Assembly: GCA_020086605.1 (NCBI GenBank)
Contig: JACBWW010000017.1
Span: forward strand, 20,117,806-20,181,805
DNA: 64,000 bases
Reading direction: 5' to 3'
From: Lanius collurio
Taxonomy: Eukaryota > Chordata > Aves > Passeriformes > Laniidae
This document shows, in pieces, positions 39,801-51,302 of this stretch. A program made the translations under genes and the position numbers. The number at the start of each line of letters is the position of its first letter. Within the stretch, counting starts at the first letter, position 1. The notes under the pieces were generated by a model. That model saw only the letters and a program-made list of their open reading frames with translations. It did not search any database and was not told the DNA's origin.

Positions 39801-42744
39801 CTGGAAGCTGTAACTAAATTACTCAGTTTCTCTCTGCTGTATCTTGACACAGTGATAAAAATCATGGTCATGTCAGACAATGGTTATTCACGTAACATCA
39901 TAACACTGGTGCTGCGTGTCTGTAGCCAGTCCTGTGGGAGCATCACTGAGCTTGTGCTGGCTGGGCAGTGGTGTCTGTACCAGCTCCCTGGAGACCACCC
40001 TGAGTGCTCACTCAGGGGCCCAGCGCAAAGGCAGGGGGAGTGCACTGCTGCTCTGCCGCTGCTGTGTGCCTGCCAGCAGCTGGATTTTCTCCCTTCTCTC
40101 TTAGGGGAGTAATTAGCTTGTTTTTAATCCTTCCCATTTTAAGGTCAGAGCAAGCAGAAAAGACACATGACTTTCTGGCCATGGATGTCTCAGAAGCTGT
40201 AAGATGCTGGCCTTCTGATGAGGTGGCCTAATTAGGGGGAGATTAGCCATATAAAGGAGGCCAAAAGAAAAACAGAAAAATATACTCCCACGGAGGCAGC
40301 TTAGATTGGTTAAAAGAAGAAAAGCTCATGTTAGTTTTACAAAACCTAATACTCAAGAGTGTCTGATTTTAGATTTGTCTCTATGTATTTCTGCTTGTGT
40401 GGCAACCTCTGAAGTCACTGAGAAGTCTGGGCACGGCACAGGAAGACAGACAGCTGTAAGGCCTGGAGATCTCCACTCAACTGCACAGCTATCTGGGAGC
40501 AGGAAGAGCACAGACATCACTCCTCTGAACCTTGAGGAAATATTTTGGTGCCTTCTTGCCCCCTACATGAAAGAAGTCAAAAGCAAAAGAATGCAACCAG
40601 TGTTCCAAAGGATTTATAAAATAAACTTATGATGATAGCATCAATTTCCTTTTTGAAAATGCAGCCAGTAACCTTGGAGACTTTCTTCTGTTTTTCACCA
40701 AGATAATATACAAGCCCACTTGTGGATTTATTAGCTACATAGAATGCCTATAGTGAGAAAGTGTCACCTGAAAGACAGAAAGCAATGAAGTACCTGAGTA
40801 TACATCCTGGTCTGTGGAGATCCCTCAGAAATGCATAAGGACATTGGGTTAATCAGTGGTCTCACTAAATGCATAGCCAAAGAGGTGGACTGTGGAAAAT
40901 ATTGGGAGTATTGCTTTTGGAAATCTGTGGGTTTGAAATTCCTGAGCCACACACATAAGGTATTTTTGTCATAGATTTTCTGTAGGGGCTTTTTGAAACC
41001 TTTTAGACTTTTGGTACTTTAATCATCCTTGGATAATGAGCTGTGTGGCGTAATTACATGCTTTATATTCCTCTTGTTTGTTCTAAATCTGCTGTCTGAG
41101 AATTTCATCTGGTAATTCTCTATTGTTAAGATAGGTGTAAATGAGAAAATTTCTTATGCATCCTCTCCTTTCACTACCCTCTGAATTTCTACTCTACCTT
41201 GCACAAATTGTTCCTCACCAGTTCTAAAAGTCCCCACCTGAGTAATGTCTCCATGTATAGAAGTTTTTCTCTACCCTGATTATCAATATTGTATCCCTGT
41301 GCCTCTTCTTGTTATGTCATAAATATTTAGAGAAGACTTTCCAGAACCGTAAACAATACTCACATTTTTTTGGCACAGAATGATAACATAATAGCATAAT
41401 GATGTTTTCCCACTTTATCCTTGTCTTATTTCCCAACATGTTTTTGTGGGTTTGTTGTTGGTTTTTTTGAGACATCTTAGGCATGAACAAATATCTTTGG
41501 AGAACTAAGCAAAATGAGTCCAAGATTTCTCTTTTCCATGCCCTTTTTACTGCACAGTTACTTTATCAAGTAATAACCCAGGAAACTTCTTTTTTCTTCT
41601 TTGTATTAGAACTCCATAGAGACTGCAGGTAGTGACAACGACTTACTCATATCTTTGTCCCCTAATTGCTAATTATATTTTTAATTCAGGGGATGACCTC
41701 CCTCCAATGGCATTTATAATAATTTGTGTTAAGGAGTATTGTCAAAGACTTTTTGGAAGTTCAGCAAAGCTTTAGAAACCATCAGAGCTTTTCTAAAATA
41801 GAGTCTGGCAAAAGTCTTCAGTGGCCAGAAGAGGTGATTTTTCTGCAAAAGGTTTGTCAGAGTCTCTTCTGATAGCTTCTAATATATTTTAATTCAGTAT
41901 TTTCATGCCATTTCTCTGGTGCAGAAGGAGCATTGGTTCAAATTTCACTAAAACCATTTTAAAAATTGAAACATATTGGCCAGCTTTAGTTCCTTTAATT
42001 TAGTTTGTTGTTGGTTGAATTTAAGTGATGACATAGCTAAATAGCACATCCCATAGTTCAGCAACATCTGGTTCTGGTGATTTGTTCCTGTTTATTGGAT
42101 AGATTTGTTTGAAACTTCTGCTGACATGTCAATTTGATACAGTGCCTCAAATTCTTCCCTTCTGAAGAAAGGCTGTGTGGATTGTCCCTAAGGCTCTTTG
42201 TGATGAATATCAATACAATAACTCATTTAGCAACTTTGCCATGGCTGTGTCTTTCTCAAGGGCTTATTTTAAATTGTGATCACCTATTTGGCACGGTCTG
42301 ACAGGCTTCCTGCTTCTGAAATATTTGAAAATGTTTGTATTCCTAGTTATCCACTCAACTAGCTATTCCTCAAAATAATCTGACCTGGTTTCTTACGGCT
42401 TTATTTGCCCAATCTTACATACCATCATATCATACAATCTAAGGTTTTCCTTACCTGAACAAAACTTTCACTTTTTTCATGACCAACTGCTCCCTTTAAG
42501 TTTCTAATATTCTCATCTACTGTTTAAATATGATGATTTTGTGGGGTAAGGTTGATCAGGCTCTTTGTGTGACTGTTCAAAAATCTCTTTGCATTGATAC
42601 TATTCAATCAGATTAAGATTATATTATGATGAGAGTAAACAATCCTCATGCCACAGGCAAACATTTTACTCTTTTAGATTACAGTTTTTTATTTTATTTT
42701 TAGAAGTGTCCTCAATTTAATGAAATGCTATTGAAGAGGGTAAC

Positions 42745-42788
42745 ATATCTTTCAAGCCCCTCCCAACCCAGATTGTTCTGTGATTCTG
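42745..42788 (+). mobile_element. CR1 LINE remnant, extreme 3' end
   Basis: The short stretch atctttcaagcccctcccaa followed by cccagattgttctgtgattctg matches the last 40 or so bases of CR1, where the consensus reads ccttccaacccaaaccattctatgattct. It is very short, so the call rests on the tail alone. Confidence 0.7.
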
Positions 42789-43895
42789 CAAAACTTTCAG
42801 TCTTGCTGCAGGAAGGGTTTTGAATTAAAAAATGTTATCCCTTCTCTCCTGTGGGCTCTTCATTGGTCCTCTTCGTACTGCTTAGAAATACATCAAGAGT
42901 TGCCTTTTCTCTTATGAATTGCTAATTAGTTGGTCTAGGAGGGCTACCAAAAATCCAGTCTCTGCACTGTAACCCTTCCTACACAGTCTACATGGACATA
43001 AGTAAACAATGCAGTTATTACCATGCTTTTTGTTCAGTTGGCTCCCTTGTCTCCCTTGTGTCTCCCTCCAGTGTTATACTGTTCCTCTCTGAGCTGGGTG
43101 ACAGGTGCAAATGACATGATATTATACACTTAATATCTCACTCTTGTGGCTTTCACCAGTTTCTGCCTTCTACCTGCTTTTTTAATATCTTAATTTATCA
43201 TTTGGTATTTCAGCTCACTCAGCTAGACTTGCTAGACTTGTAGCATATGTTTAGAAATCCTTATAAGTTTCTTGTGAGCCTGCATGTCTGTTTTTACTTC
43301 CTCTGCTTAAAGAATAGTTTACTTGAGCTCTTTTTTGCTGCTTTCTTTTTCAGTTGTATCAACTTTGGTTCCTTATTTAGTTAAGGATACAGGGGTTTAT
43401 AACTTCCTATCTAGAGAACTCAACATTTCAAAATCTACCTCACTTGCCAGCTTTCTTTCAAACTTAAAAAATTTGACCATTTGACCTTTTCTATTTTTAG
43501 TGTTAGCAGACTGATTCCATTTTAGTTTAAATGAAGATCATCCTTCTGGCTCAATTTATTTTAAAAATACGCTCAGAAATCAATCCCTTCTTTTCTTTAT
43601 TACTTTTTCTGCCATGAACTCAAACTTAGTTTGCTGTTTTTCCTGGTTGCATTGATGGTGAGAAAGAACCACTGCCACAGTGCCAAGCACCTCAGCAGGA
43701 AGTACAAGAATTGCTTTCCAGATGTTATACGGCTTGAAAATTAGTTATTTCCTTTGAAATTTGTATTTGAAATCTGTGGATTTTTTTTTCCATCTCTGAT
43801 GTTCAATTGCTAGGGTTAAAAATCTACTAAAACCTAATAGAGCAGAGTTTAAGCTCTGCAATTTTTTCTTTCAAGAAGGTTGATTGTACTTTTTT
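42789..43895. other. Intergenic stretch, no gene recognised
   Basis: About 1.1 kb of AT-rich, pyrimidine-biased sequence between two CR1 copies. I see no ORF, repeat or RNA gene that can be named. Confidence 0.6.
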
Positions 43896-43899
43896 TTTT

Positions 43900-44118
43900 G
43901 CATGGCCTGGTTTTGCATGGCCTGGCTTTTGGTAGTGGGGTTAGAAATGGTGGTAATGCCTCTGTGAAAACATATTTAAGAATGTTCTTAAATATATAAG
44001 AATGTTCTATATTGCCAGCATTTCTAATTGGCCCTGCCTTGGCCAGCAGCATATCCATCTTTGGAGCCATCAGGGATTGGCTCTGCCAGACATGGTGGAA
44101 GCTTCTATCAGCTTCTTG
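43900..44118. mobile_element. Possible avian LTR-derived fragment
   Basis: The segment ggctctgccagacatggtgg then aagcttctatcagcttctt (44080-44118) resembles, from memory, a repeat family common in songbird genomes that I believe is an LTR. The part at 43900-43965, with a duplicated gcatggcctgg and then ttttggtagtgggg, resembles the same family in the opposite orientation. I cannot confirm the family without a repeat library, and no LTR ends or target-site duplication could be placed. It abuts the CR1 copy at 44165. Confidence 0.3.
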
Positions 44119-44164
44119 CTTTGTCCTATCACAAGAGATATCATTAAAAATTTGTCCCCAGCCT

Positions 44165-44862
44165 TCATTTCAGACCTGAAAGGCCACAATAAAGTCTCCC
44201 TGGGGCTGTATCTCCTCCAGACTGAACAACCTGAACTCCTTCAGCCTTTCCACATAGGAAAGGTGTTCCAATGATCTTGGTGGCCTCCTTTGGACCCAGT
44301 CCAACAAGTCAAAATCTTTTGTGTGCTGGGCACCCCGTAGCTGGACGCAGCACTCCAGGTAGAATCTCACCAGAGCAGAGCAGAAGGGCAGAATCTCCTC
44401 CCTCACCCTATTGGCCATGTATCTTTTGATGCAGCCCAGGACAAAACTGGCTTTCTGAGCTGCGAGTGCAAATTTGTGACTCATGTCCAGCCTTTCATCC
44501 ACCAGCACCCCCGAGTCCTTCTCAGCAGGGCTGCTCTCAGTTCCTTCATCCTGCAGCCTGCATTGATATCGGGGGTTGTCCTGACCTAGGTACTGCACTT
44601 CACACTTGGCGTTGTTGGGCCTCATGAGGTTGCCATGGGCCCACTCCTCCAGCTTGTCCAGGTCCCTCTGGATGACATCCATCAAGGGCACCACACAGCT
44701 TTGTGTCATCTGAAAACTTCTGAGGGTGCACTCAATTTCTTTGTGTGGGTCATTGATGAAGACATTAAACAGTGCTAATCCCCACACAGACCCCTGATGG
44801 ACACCACTTGGAACTGATCTCCATGAGGACATTGCGTTGTTGACCACTGCAGTGCATCATAC
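44165..44862 (-). mobile_element. CR1 LINE, part of reverse transcriptase ORF2 (dead copy)
   Basis: On the minus strand a frame of 225 codons (44170-44847) stays open and is clearly the C-terminal part of CR1 ORF2. Near its start it has SGVHQGSV and then LFNVFIND, matching reverse transcriptase SGVPQGSVLGPVLFNIFIND-type motifs. Further on come EEWAHGNLM, AEKDSGVLVDERLDMS, AAQKASFVLGCIKR and FRLFSLEE, all typical of the CR1 region after the palm domain. The FADD catalytic motif is replaced by FQMTQ, which a one-base deletion would explain; the frame recovers about ten residues later. The element is 5'-truncated (no endonuclease domain) and 3'-truncated, so it cannot be active. It lies in inverted orientation relative to the 47 kb copy. 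Confidence 0.96.
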
Positions 44863-47167
44863 CCAAAGTTCCCTGAATTTGTTAATGGCTGCATGTCACA
44901 GTTTGTCTGCTGTTTGTGCTGTACACAGGGCAAATGACTGTCAAATGTTTAAAGTTCTTATGTAGCAAAGCACTGACCACTATGAACAGCAGGAGGTTTT
45001 TTTATGTTTGACTTTTTTTAATGGTGACATTTTAAAACTAAATTTAAAAGTAGAGGAGGACATAGGAAAAGGAGAACAAACTCCTTAATAGTTATTATTT
45101 ATTATAGTTATTATAGCTCCTAATACAGAGTAAACCAGCAAATAACCTGCAGTTTCTGCATCATTTTTTATGGGCAAAAATGAATGTCTTTGGGTTCTGG
45201 ACTGGACTTTTTTGACTTAACATTAGACTTAAACTAGGATATCAAACTAAGAAAAACAAAATTCAGCAATATTCTTTTCCAACACCATTATCCTTTGAAT
45301 ACTGAAATTTGGAACAAACTGGTCATCTTCTACCTTGGACATAAAAGAGATGGTCCTATGTTACAAGCATTTAATTGCAAAATACCAGTAGCTGTCACGT
45401 TTGACAGCTTCCTTGTGTAAGCTGTGGAGAGGAAGGAAAGACAAATGTTGAAAAAGAATCTGGCAGGCTCTTGAAGTCTCTTTGATTTATCCCTGCTCAA
45501 ACTTGACTTTAGGAAAAGGAGTGCCCTGTACCTGCATTGAGAAAAAGGTAAAGATAGCTAAAAGAAAATTTGTTATATGCAAGAAACTAATATTTTTCAC
45601 TAAAATTATCAGTCAGGAGAGAGTGATGAAACTGATTTTCTTATTTTGGAGAAAGTTGCCCAGGAAAGTAATAAAGGTAGGAAAGCTCTTCTAGCCCCCT
45701 TCAAAAACAAACTCACTGAAATAGGGTAGAGCTGGGGCTGTCCTGTGTTTTTCCCAAATGTTGTTTTGCTGACATATGTCTAGCCTAGTGTGATTATGCC
45801 ATGTTTCACTGAATTAATCAGCTAGAATGACATGAATCATAATAAGAATTGACAGCCTACTCTGTTTTCTTTGTACAAGCTTCAAAATTTGCAATGAGCA
45901 CCACTCAGAAGCAGTGGATTGAAATCACACACAGATTTTGGGCAGTCATGAACACGAACAATTAAACGCACAGAATGGACTTTCAGAACTAATCTGAACA
46001 GTGAACCAATTCTTCCCATTTTCCCAACACTGAATGGAGTTCTAAACACTCATGATGTGAATATTATTCTCTAGATAGGCCAAAAATGAAGCAATACCAG
46101 AGAGAAGTAAGAAGAATATTCTGCCTACTTTCTAACTCTTGTGTCTTCCAAAGTAATATGAAAGTAGATCACGGCATATTCAAAAGTGGATATGAGCAGA
46201 AGTTTGGAAACAGTACAAATTTTTACTTAAGAGTGGGCAGCCTCTTGAACTGTGTGCCTTTGTAAAGCTCAAAAATTATCTTATTTGTTTATTTATATGA
46301 GTTCTTAAAATCAAACCTTGTTAGGTCTGGAATAAGAAATATTTGTACATTGAGTACAACAAAAACTTTAACCGATTTCCTCTTTTACAAATGATTGATT
46401 GAAATGCATCCAGAACAAAACCAGTCCTACATATGGACCTCTTTATCACTGTGAGGTTATTTATTAAAAAAATCATAAAAATAATGATTCCTCAAAGAAG
46501 CATCAGATGGACTTTTCTCATCAGCCTCAGATACTGTCTAACCTGGTTTTTTCCTTCAAATAGGGATTCACACTTTCCAGGACAATCTACACTAGTGCTT
46601 CCACAAGTTTTGAATTTTTTAACTTCCCTTATTAGAGCTTTTTTTCATTTCCCTTAAGTCAGAATTTGTTCCAGCTCTGTCTGTAAACTATGTCTTAAGC
46701 CCTCTTTTAAGTCATTTTTGTCTTTAGACATCCTTATATAAAGTCATGAGGTACCAGTAACTCTTCACACTTAAACCTCCCTCAAAATATAGCCCTCCCA
46801 CAGGTCTTCCCTACACCAGCCTGCATATTCTCCAGAAAGACTTCTTAAAAACCAGTGAAACAAAATGAAGAATGAAGTTAATTGTAATGAAGTAGACTGC
46901 AGAATTAATGAGATATGCTATTTAATTCTCCCTCTTTTGGTGACTCAATGTCAGCTCACCTTGTTGCCCTGTAATCTCCAGCATACACAAACACCCACTC
47001 CAGACAGTTGGCTTCTCTGGCAAGGAAATTCTTTTCTTCTCTGTAAATCCCTCAGTTATTGTTGTCACTTTCCAGTGACAGGAGTAATGAAAACCATATA
47101 TTTCATTTATATTGTGATGGGCTCTTTCTCCTTTCTCTGAAGTGTTGGGTAATGTGACTTGAAATTT
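44863..47167. other. Intergenic stretch, no gene recognised
   Basis: About 2.3 kb between two CR1 copies, AT-rich, with no recognisable coding sequence or repeat. Short frames at 45482-45694 and 46433-46657 have no family resemblance. Confidence 0.6.
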
Positions 47168-47795
47168 GTGTGGCCAGGCGGCCAAGGTGCCTAAGTGGCT
47201 AAGAAAGCCAGTGGCTTGTATAGTGTAGCCAGCAGGACCAGGGAAGTGACTGTGCCTCTGTATTCAGCACTGCCAAGGCCATACCTCGAATGCTGGGTTC
47301 AATGTTGGGCCCCTCACTACAGGGAAGACACTGAGGAGTGAGTCCAGAGAAGGGCAATGGAGCTGGTGAAGGGTCTGGAGCACAAGTCATCGGAGGAGAG
47401 GCTGAGGAAGCTGGGGTTGTTTAGCCTGGAGAAAAGGAGGCTCAGGGGAGACCTTATCACTCTCTACAGCTCCCTGAAAGGAGGGTGTAGAGAGGTGGGG
47501 GTTGGTCTCTTCTCCCAGGTAACAAGAGATAGCACCAGAAGAAATGGCCCTAAGCTGAGCCAGGAAAAGTTTAGATCAAAAATTAAGAAAAAAAATTTCA
47601 TGGAAAGGTTTGAAAAGCATCGAAACAGACCGGCCAAAGAACTGGTAGAGATACCACATCTGGAGGTATTAAAAAAATGCGTGGCTATGGTACTTGAGGA
47701 CATGGTTTGTGGTGAACATGATGGTAGTGCTAAGGTGAGGGACCTTTAAAGATTTTAAAGGTCTTTTACAACCTTTATGATTCCATGATTCTTTG
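47168..47795 (+). mobile_element. CR1 LINE, most complete 3' end in the window
   Basis: Forward-oriented CR1 starting at ggcggccaaggtgcctaagt, then gtgtagccagcaggaccagg, gtccagagaagggcaatgga, gaggctgaggaagctggggt, ttctcccaggtaacaag, and ending with aaggtcttttacaacc and a degraded gattccatgattctttg, the (ATTCTATG)n type terminus. The 130-codon open frame at 47357-47749 lies wholly inside this element and is not a host gene. No endonuclease or catalytic palm region remains. Confidence 0.96.
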
Positions 47796-50700
47796 AAAAT
47801 GTAGAGAAGAAGCCTAGATAGCTATGCTGGAGGTGATGTTACCTGAACTGTGCTTTGGAGGATTCTGAATGCATTTAGTGTGGTTGGATTTTTCCTTCAA
47901 ATATCTTAATAGTTCCAGATTTTAGAGAAATAACACACTTTTACCCTTGTCATGTTCACAATAGTAACCCTACAGAATGACGGTCAAATCTCAGGGGAAA
48001 ATGAAAACACAATATCCATTGCTGCCTGAAGCCTTTTGCAAAGGCCCGTGACAACCCACCAGCAGTGTAACACAGTGACTCTGAGAGACCTACGCTGGCA
48101 AAGGCTGTCAACAGAAACAACATAAAAGCAAGGAAGATGTATCTGTCAAGTAGATTTACTATGTTCAATAAAGCAAATAGGCAACTTATGGTTTCAGATT
48201 TGTTGATCCATGCAATTAAGATTTCCTTGCATAGCCTATTGCTAAGATAGAAAAGAACTATCAATAGAGTAGGAAGAATAGTATAGCAAAAAATATTTGT
48301 TAATAATATATCAATGGCAATACAATTATATGTGTTGTTTTAGTACATGATTAAATGAGTGAACACTTATAGCCATTTTGAACTGGCAAATTTCCTTGAT
48401 CACCAGTATCCCTTCAAAGGAACTCTGGCTGATAAAATGTCAATAAAGTGCTGCTGCTCAAGTGTATCAGATTGCACTAGATTACTTAAAAAAAAAATAT
48501 GTGCAGTTGTGGTTTGACATACAATAAAATGAAATTACAAAGGAGACCGGCTTTCTCTTTGTTGGCAGCAGCTGCAGATATTAAATCAGCTGCTCCAAGA
48601 AGAGCATAGCTTACAGAGCACCTCAGCTCATTTTTCTCTACCCAACTCTTTGAATATAGAGTATTTTAACCAACTTATTTAAAACCTTTGTGGTTTTGAC
48701 ACTGATAGAAAGAGCAAAGAATGAAGTGACATGCAAAATAAATCTGGGAACATCAAGGTTCAGAAAACTGTTTCAATAGAGTGCCAAATTAAAAAAAATA
48801 ATGTTTTTTGGACCATGGTCATCTTCCTCCATTTTTTTGTAAAACAATACTTTCTCCACTGATCTAAATTGAACTACAGTGTGTTTTGTAAGTGACAAAG
48901 CGCATTTCTTCTGGTAGACCTGACAATGAAAATTAAAGTTGTCTGTGCCTCATTTTCATGTCATGTGCATTTTTTATCCGTTTGTCCAAAAATACAGAAG
49001 GCTGACTGACTTAACAAAGATTAGCAATTCGATTTAATGCCAAAGCAATAGCAACACAATTATATTAAAACACATTTTGCAAATTAGCACACTTTTTCAA
49101 ATAAACACATGAAGCTTTTCAGCTTCTTTCTCTTAAGATCATTTCTGTGCTTAGATCAACTTATTTTCCATGATGTGTGACTGTGGACTGGAAGACAGCT
49201 GTGAAGACTTTCTGGTCCAGGTCACAAAGCTGTGTGTAGCACAGTGCAACATCAATGGAAATATGTTACTATCTAATGAGAATACAGCAATAAAGTGAAA
49301 TATGTGTTTCAGTCCAAGCGTCCACACCTCAAACCCACATATTTTCTGGCAATCCTCTCTATGTCAAAGTCCAAAAACAGGCATGGCATTTTAGCTGGTT
49401 TTACTCCTCAGAGATAGTCCAACCTTTCAGGTGTGGGAATGTTAAAAACATAATACAGAAAAGTTTACTGACTCATTTAGTCAGTTTATGTACACATAGA
49501 CAGCAGCAGAGCTGAGTGAATACTGCAAGGAGTACTTGTGCAGAACTCTTTACATTCTGAATACCTCTTTATTCCTGCTGCTACCCAGGCACTTTTGAGG
49601 ATTTTGTCTGTTTCTCTTCTGGATAGGAGGAGTGGGGTCCAAAGGGCTAATCAACACAAGGCAAAACTGCAAAACATCAGGTGAACTCTCTCCCAGTGAG
49701 CAGCAGTAATGAATTTCAACTACCATGCAGAGATTGATGGTATTTATCATGCGTAACTTCAGCCATTTCAGAGCTGTGCCCGGCTGTAGCAAGGCATTTA
49801 AAGTCCTTTTACAGGCACCTAGAGTCCTTCTACAGTCAATGTACAAACATGATTAACTCCTGAAGGTGGTTTATACAGCCCACCTTACACTCTTACCTTA
49901 GGGGGCTTCTTTCTCTCTGCTCACCAGAGAGAAAGTGTTAAGAATGACCTTGGACTAGACACAACTCCTAGGTGGCTAAATGTGGATGTGGTGAACCCTA
50001 CACATCCGGACAAATGTACCCCAACAAGAGCATTCCAGTTACTAACCTGATTTAAAAAGTTTGATGTAACTCATACCTAAAGTGGCAATCTGGGGTCAAG
50101 GTGATCAGCTTGGTAGTTTGACAAACAGGTGCAGTGTTAGACAGGAAATAAGGACAAAACCCCCTGTTCTGTGGAGAGTGACAGCAAGTTTATAATTTGG
50201 TAGTTCCTGACCATGTTCACATGTAAAATGATGCCTTCTTTTTCTAAATCAATAATTAGGCCAGACAATCCCACTCTCAGAAACATTTAATATATGGCGT
50301 CATCACGGTATGATCCATTGTGTTCTTAAAAAAATGATTCTTTTTTAGAGCTGATATTTCATTTGTCTCAATCATTTTCTGTAACATTACTATGCAACAC
50401 TTTGTGTAACATTACTGGAATCCTCACATCCTATAAGCGAGAGAGATACTGGGAGGATGGATTTGTACTCTAGGAAAAAAAAGGTCCTGCTACAACACTT
50501 CTGTAAAGTGCTTTTACCAATTTTTTTTTTCCTGCACCTATACTAGGAACACGTTTTGTAGCTGCATTACAAAACAGCAACATTATTATTCAGCTATGGA
50601 GCATATAGTGTCCCTCCTACATGAAGCTAAATGATTTTTAATCCACAGGCTGATTTTTCAGTGCCTAGCTCTAAAAAGCTTCTTTTTTATCCTGTCAGTG

Positions 50701-51087
50701 GGGTAGATGTAGAAGTCACTTGGCACAAGCAAGTGCATCTCCTTGTTTAAATTGCTGAAGAGGAGCTTCAAATAAAGAATGGAATGATACTATCTCTTCT
50801 CTCTCTTTTCCTAGAATAAATGAGGAAAACAACAGGAATCCTTTTGATTGTACACAACATAAACTTGTACCCCATTTCTCCTAAGCAGCACTATAGAGTT
50901 GTACAGTTCAAAGAGTGAATGAATCCTATACGACTTTTTAAGAGAGTTCTTTTTCAGCATACTACCACACTGTAAAGCTCCAGCTTTTTACTCTAAATAA
51001 AGTACCATTCTAATTGTCACTTTGCTTATTATGCTTCACTTCTAAATGCTCTTCTATCCCTAACTAGGTAATATTCAACTTTTTGAG
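47796..51087. other. Intergenic stretch, no gene recognised
   Basis: AT-rich non-coding sequence. The 102-codon frame at 47956-48264 (minus) is hydrophobic in parts but has no recognisable family. I see no repeat that I can name. Confidence 0.55.
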
Positions 51088-51302
51088 ATTTTTCTTCCTT
51101 TTTTTCCCCTCCTTATTTCTCAGTCTTTGAGTTTTAAACACATCTTTTAGAAGTGTTGAGGTGCCTCTTGGAAGTGTTAGGAGGCCCTAACAAGAAGGCG
51201 GAATCCAAGCTGAAGGTCCTCCTTGAAGAAGAGAGAGCAATGTTTGCAGCCATTTCAGGAACAATCTACATCCATGTGGAGGACATTGAAAAAGACGTTT
51301 GA
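51088..51302 (+). other. Exon-like segment: strong splice acceptor followed by a 54-codon open frame
   Basis: A long pyrimidine tract (51088-51120, including tttttttcccctcc) ends in CAG at 51121-51123, a textbook vertebrate 3' splice site. Following it, a frame opens after TAA (51135-51137) and runs to TGA at 51300-51302. The encoded 54 residues have a coding-like composition, with a charged helix-like part (KKAESKLKVLLEEERAMF) and the end HVEDIEKDV. There is no usable upstream ATG, so if real it would be a last coding exon or a pseudogene remnant. A partly repeated codon stretch (LEVLRC / LEVLGG) lies at its start. I do not recognise the protein. It may equally be part of a non-coding RNA or chance. 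Confidence 0.25.

Larger units (their letters stand above)
30591..42744. other. Long intergenic stretch, no gene recognised
   Basis: About 12 kb of AT-rich sequence without a recognisable gene. It includes a homopurine tract (33281-33375), a (CAAA)n tract (33781-33826) and a 16-base AT palindrome at 33993-34008. Two GC-richer patches, about 37200-37400 and 39900-40110, hold overlapping short frames in several phases; the second is followed at 40090-40111 by a pyrimidine-rich tract ending ttag. Neither shows a known protein. Confidence 0.55.

Noticed and set aside
47357..47749. A 130-codon frame on the plus strand
   Set aside because: It lies wholly within the CR1 3' region, so it is retrotransposon-derived and not a host gene.
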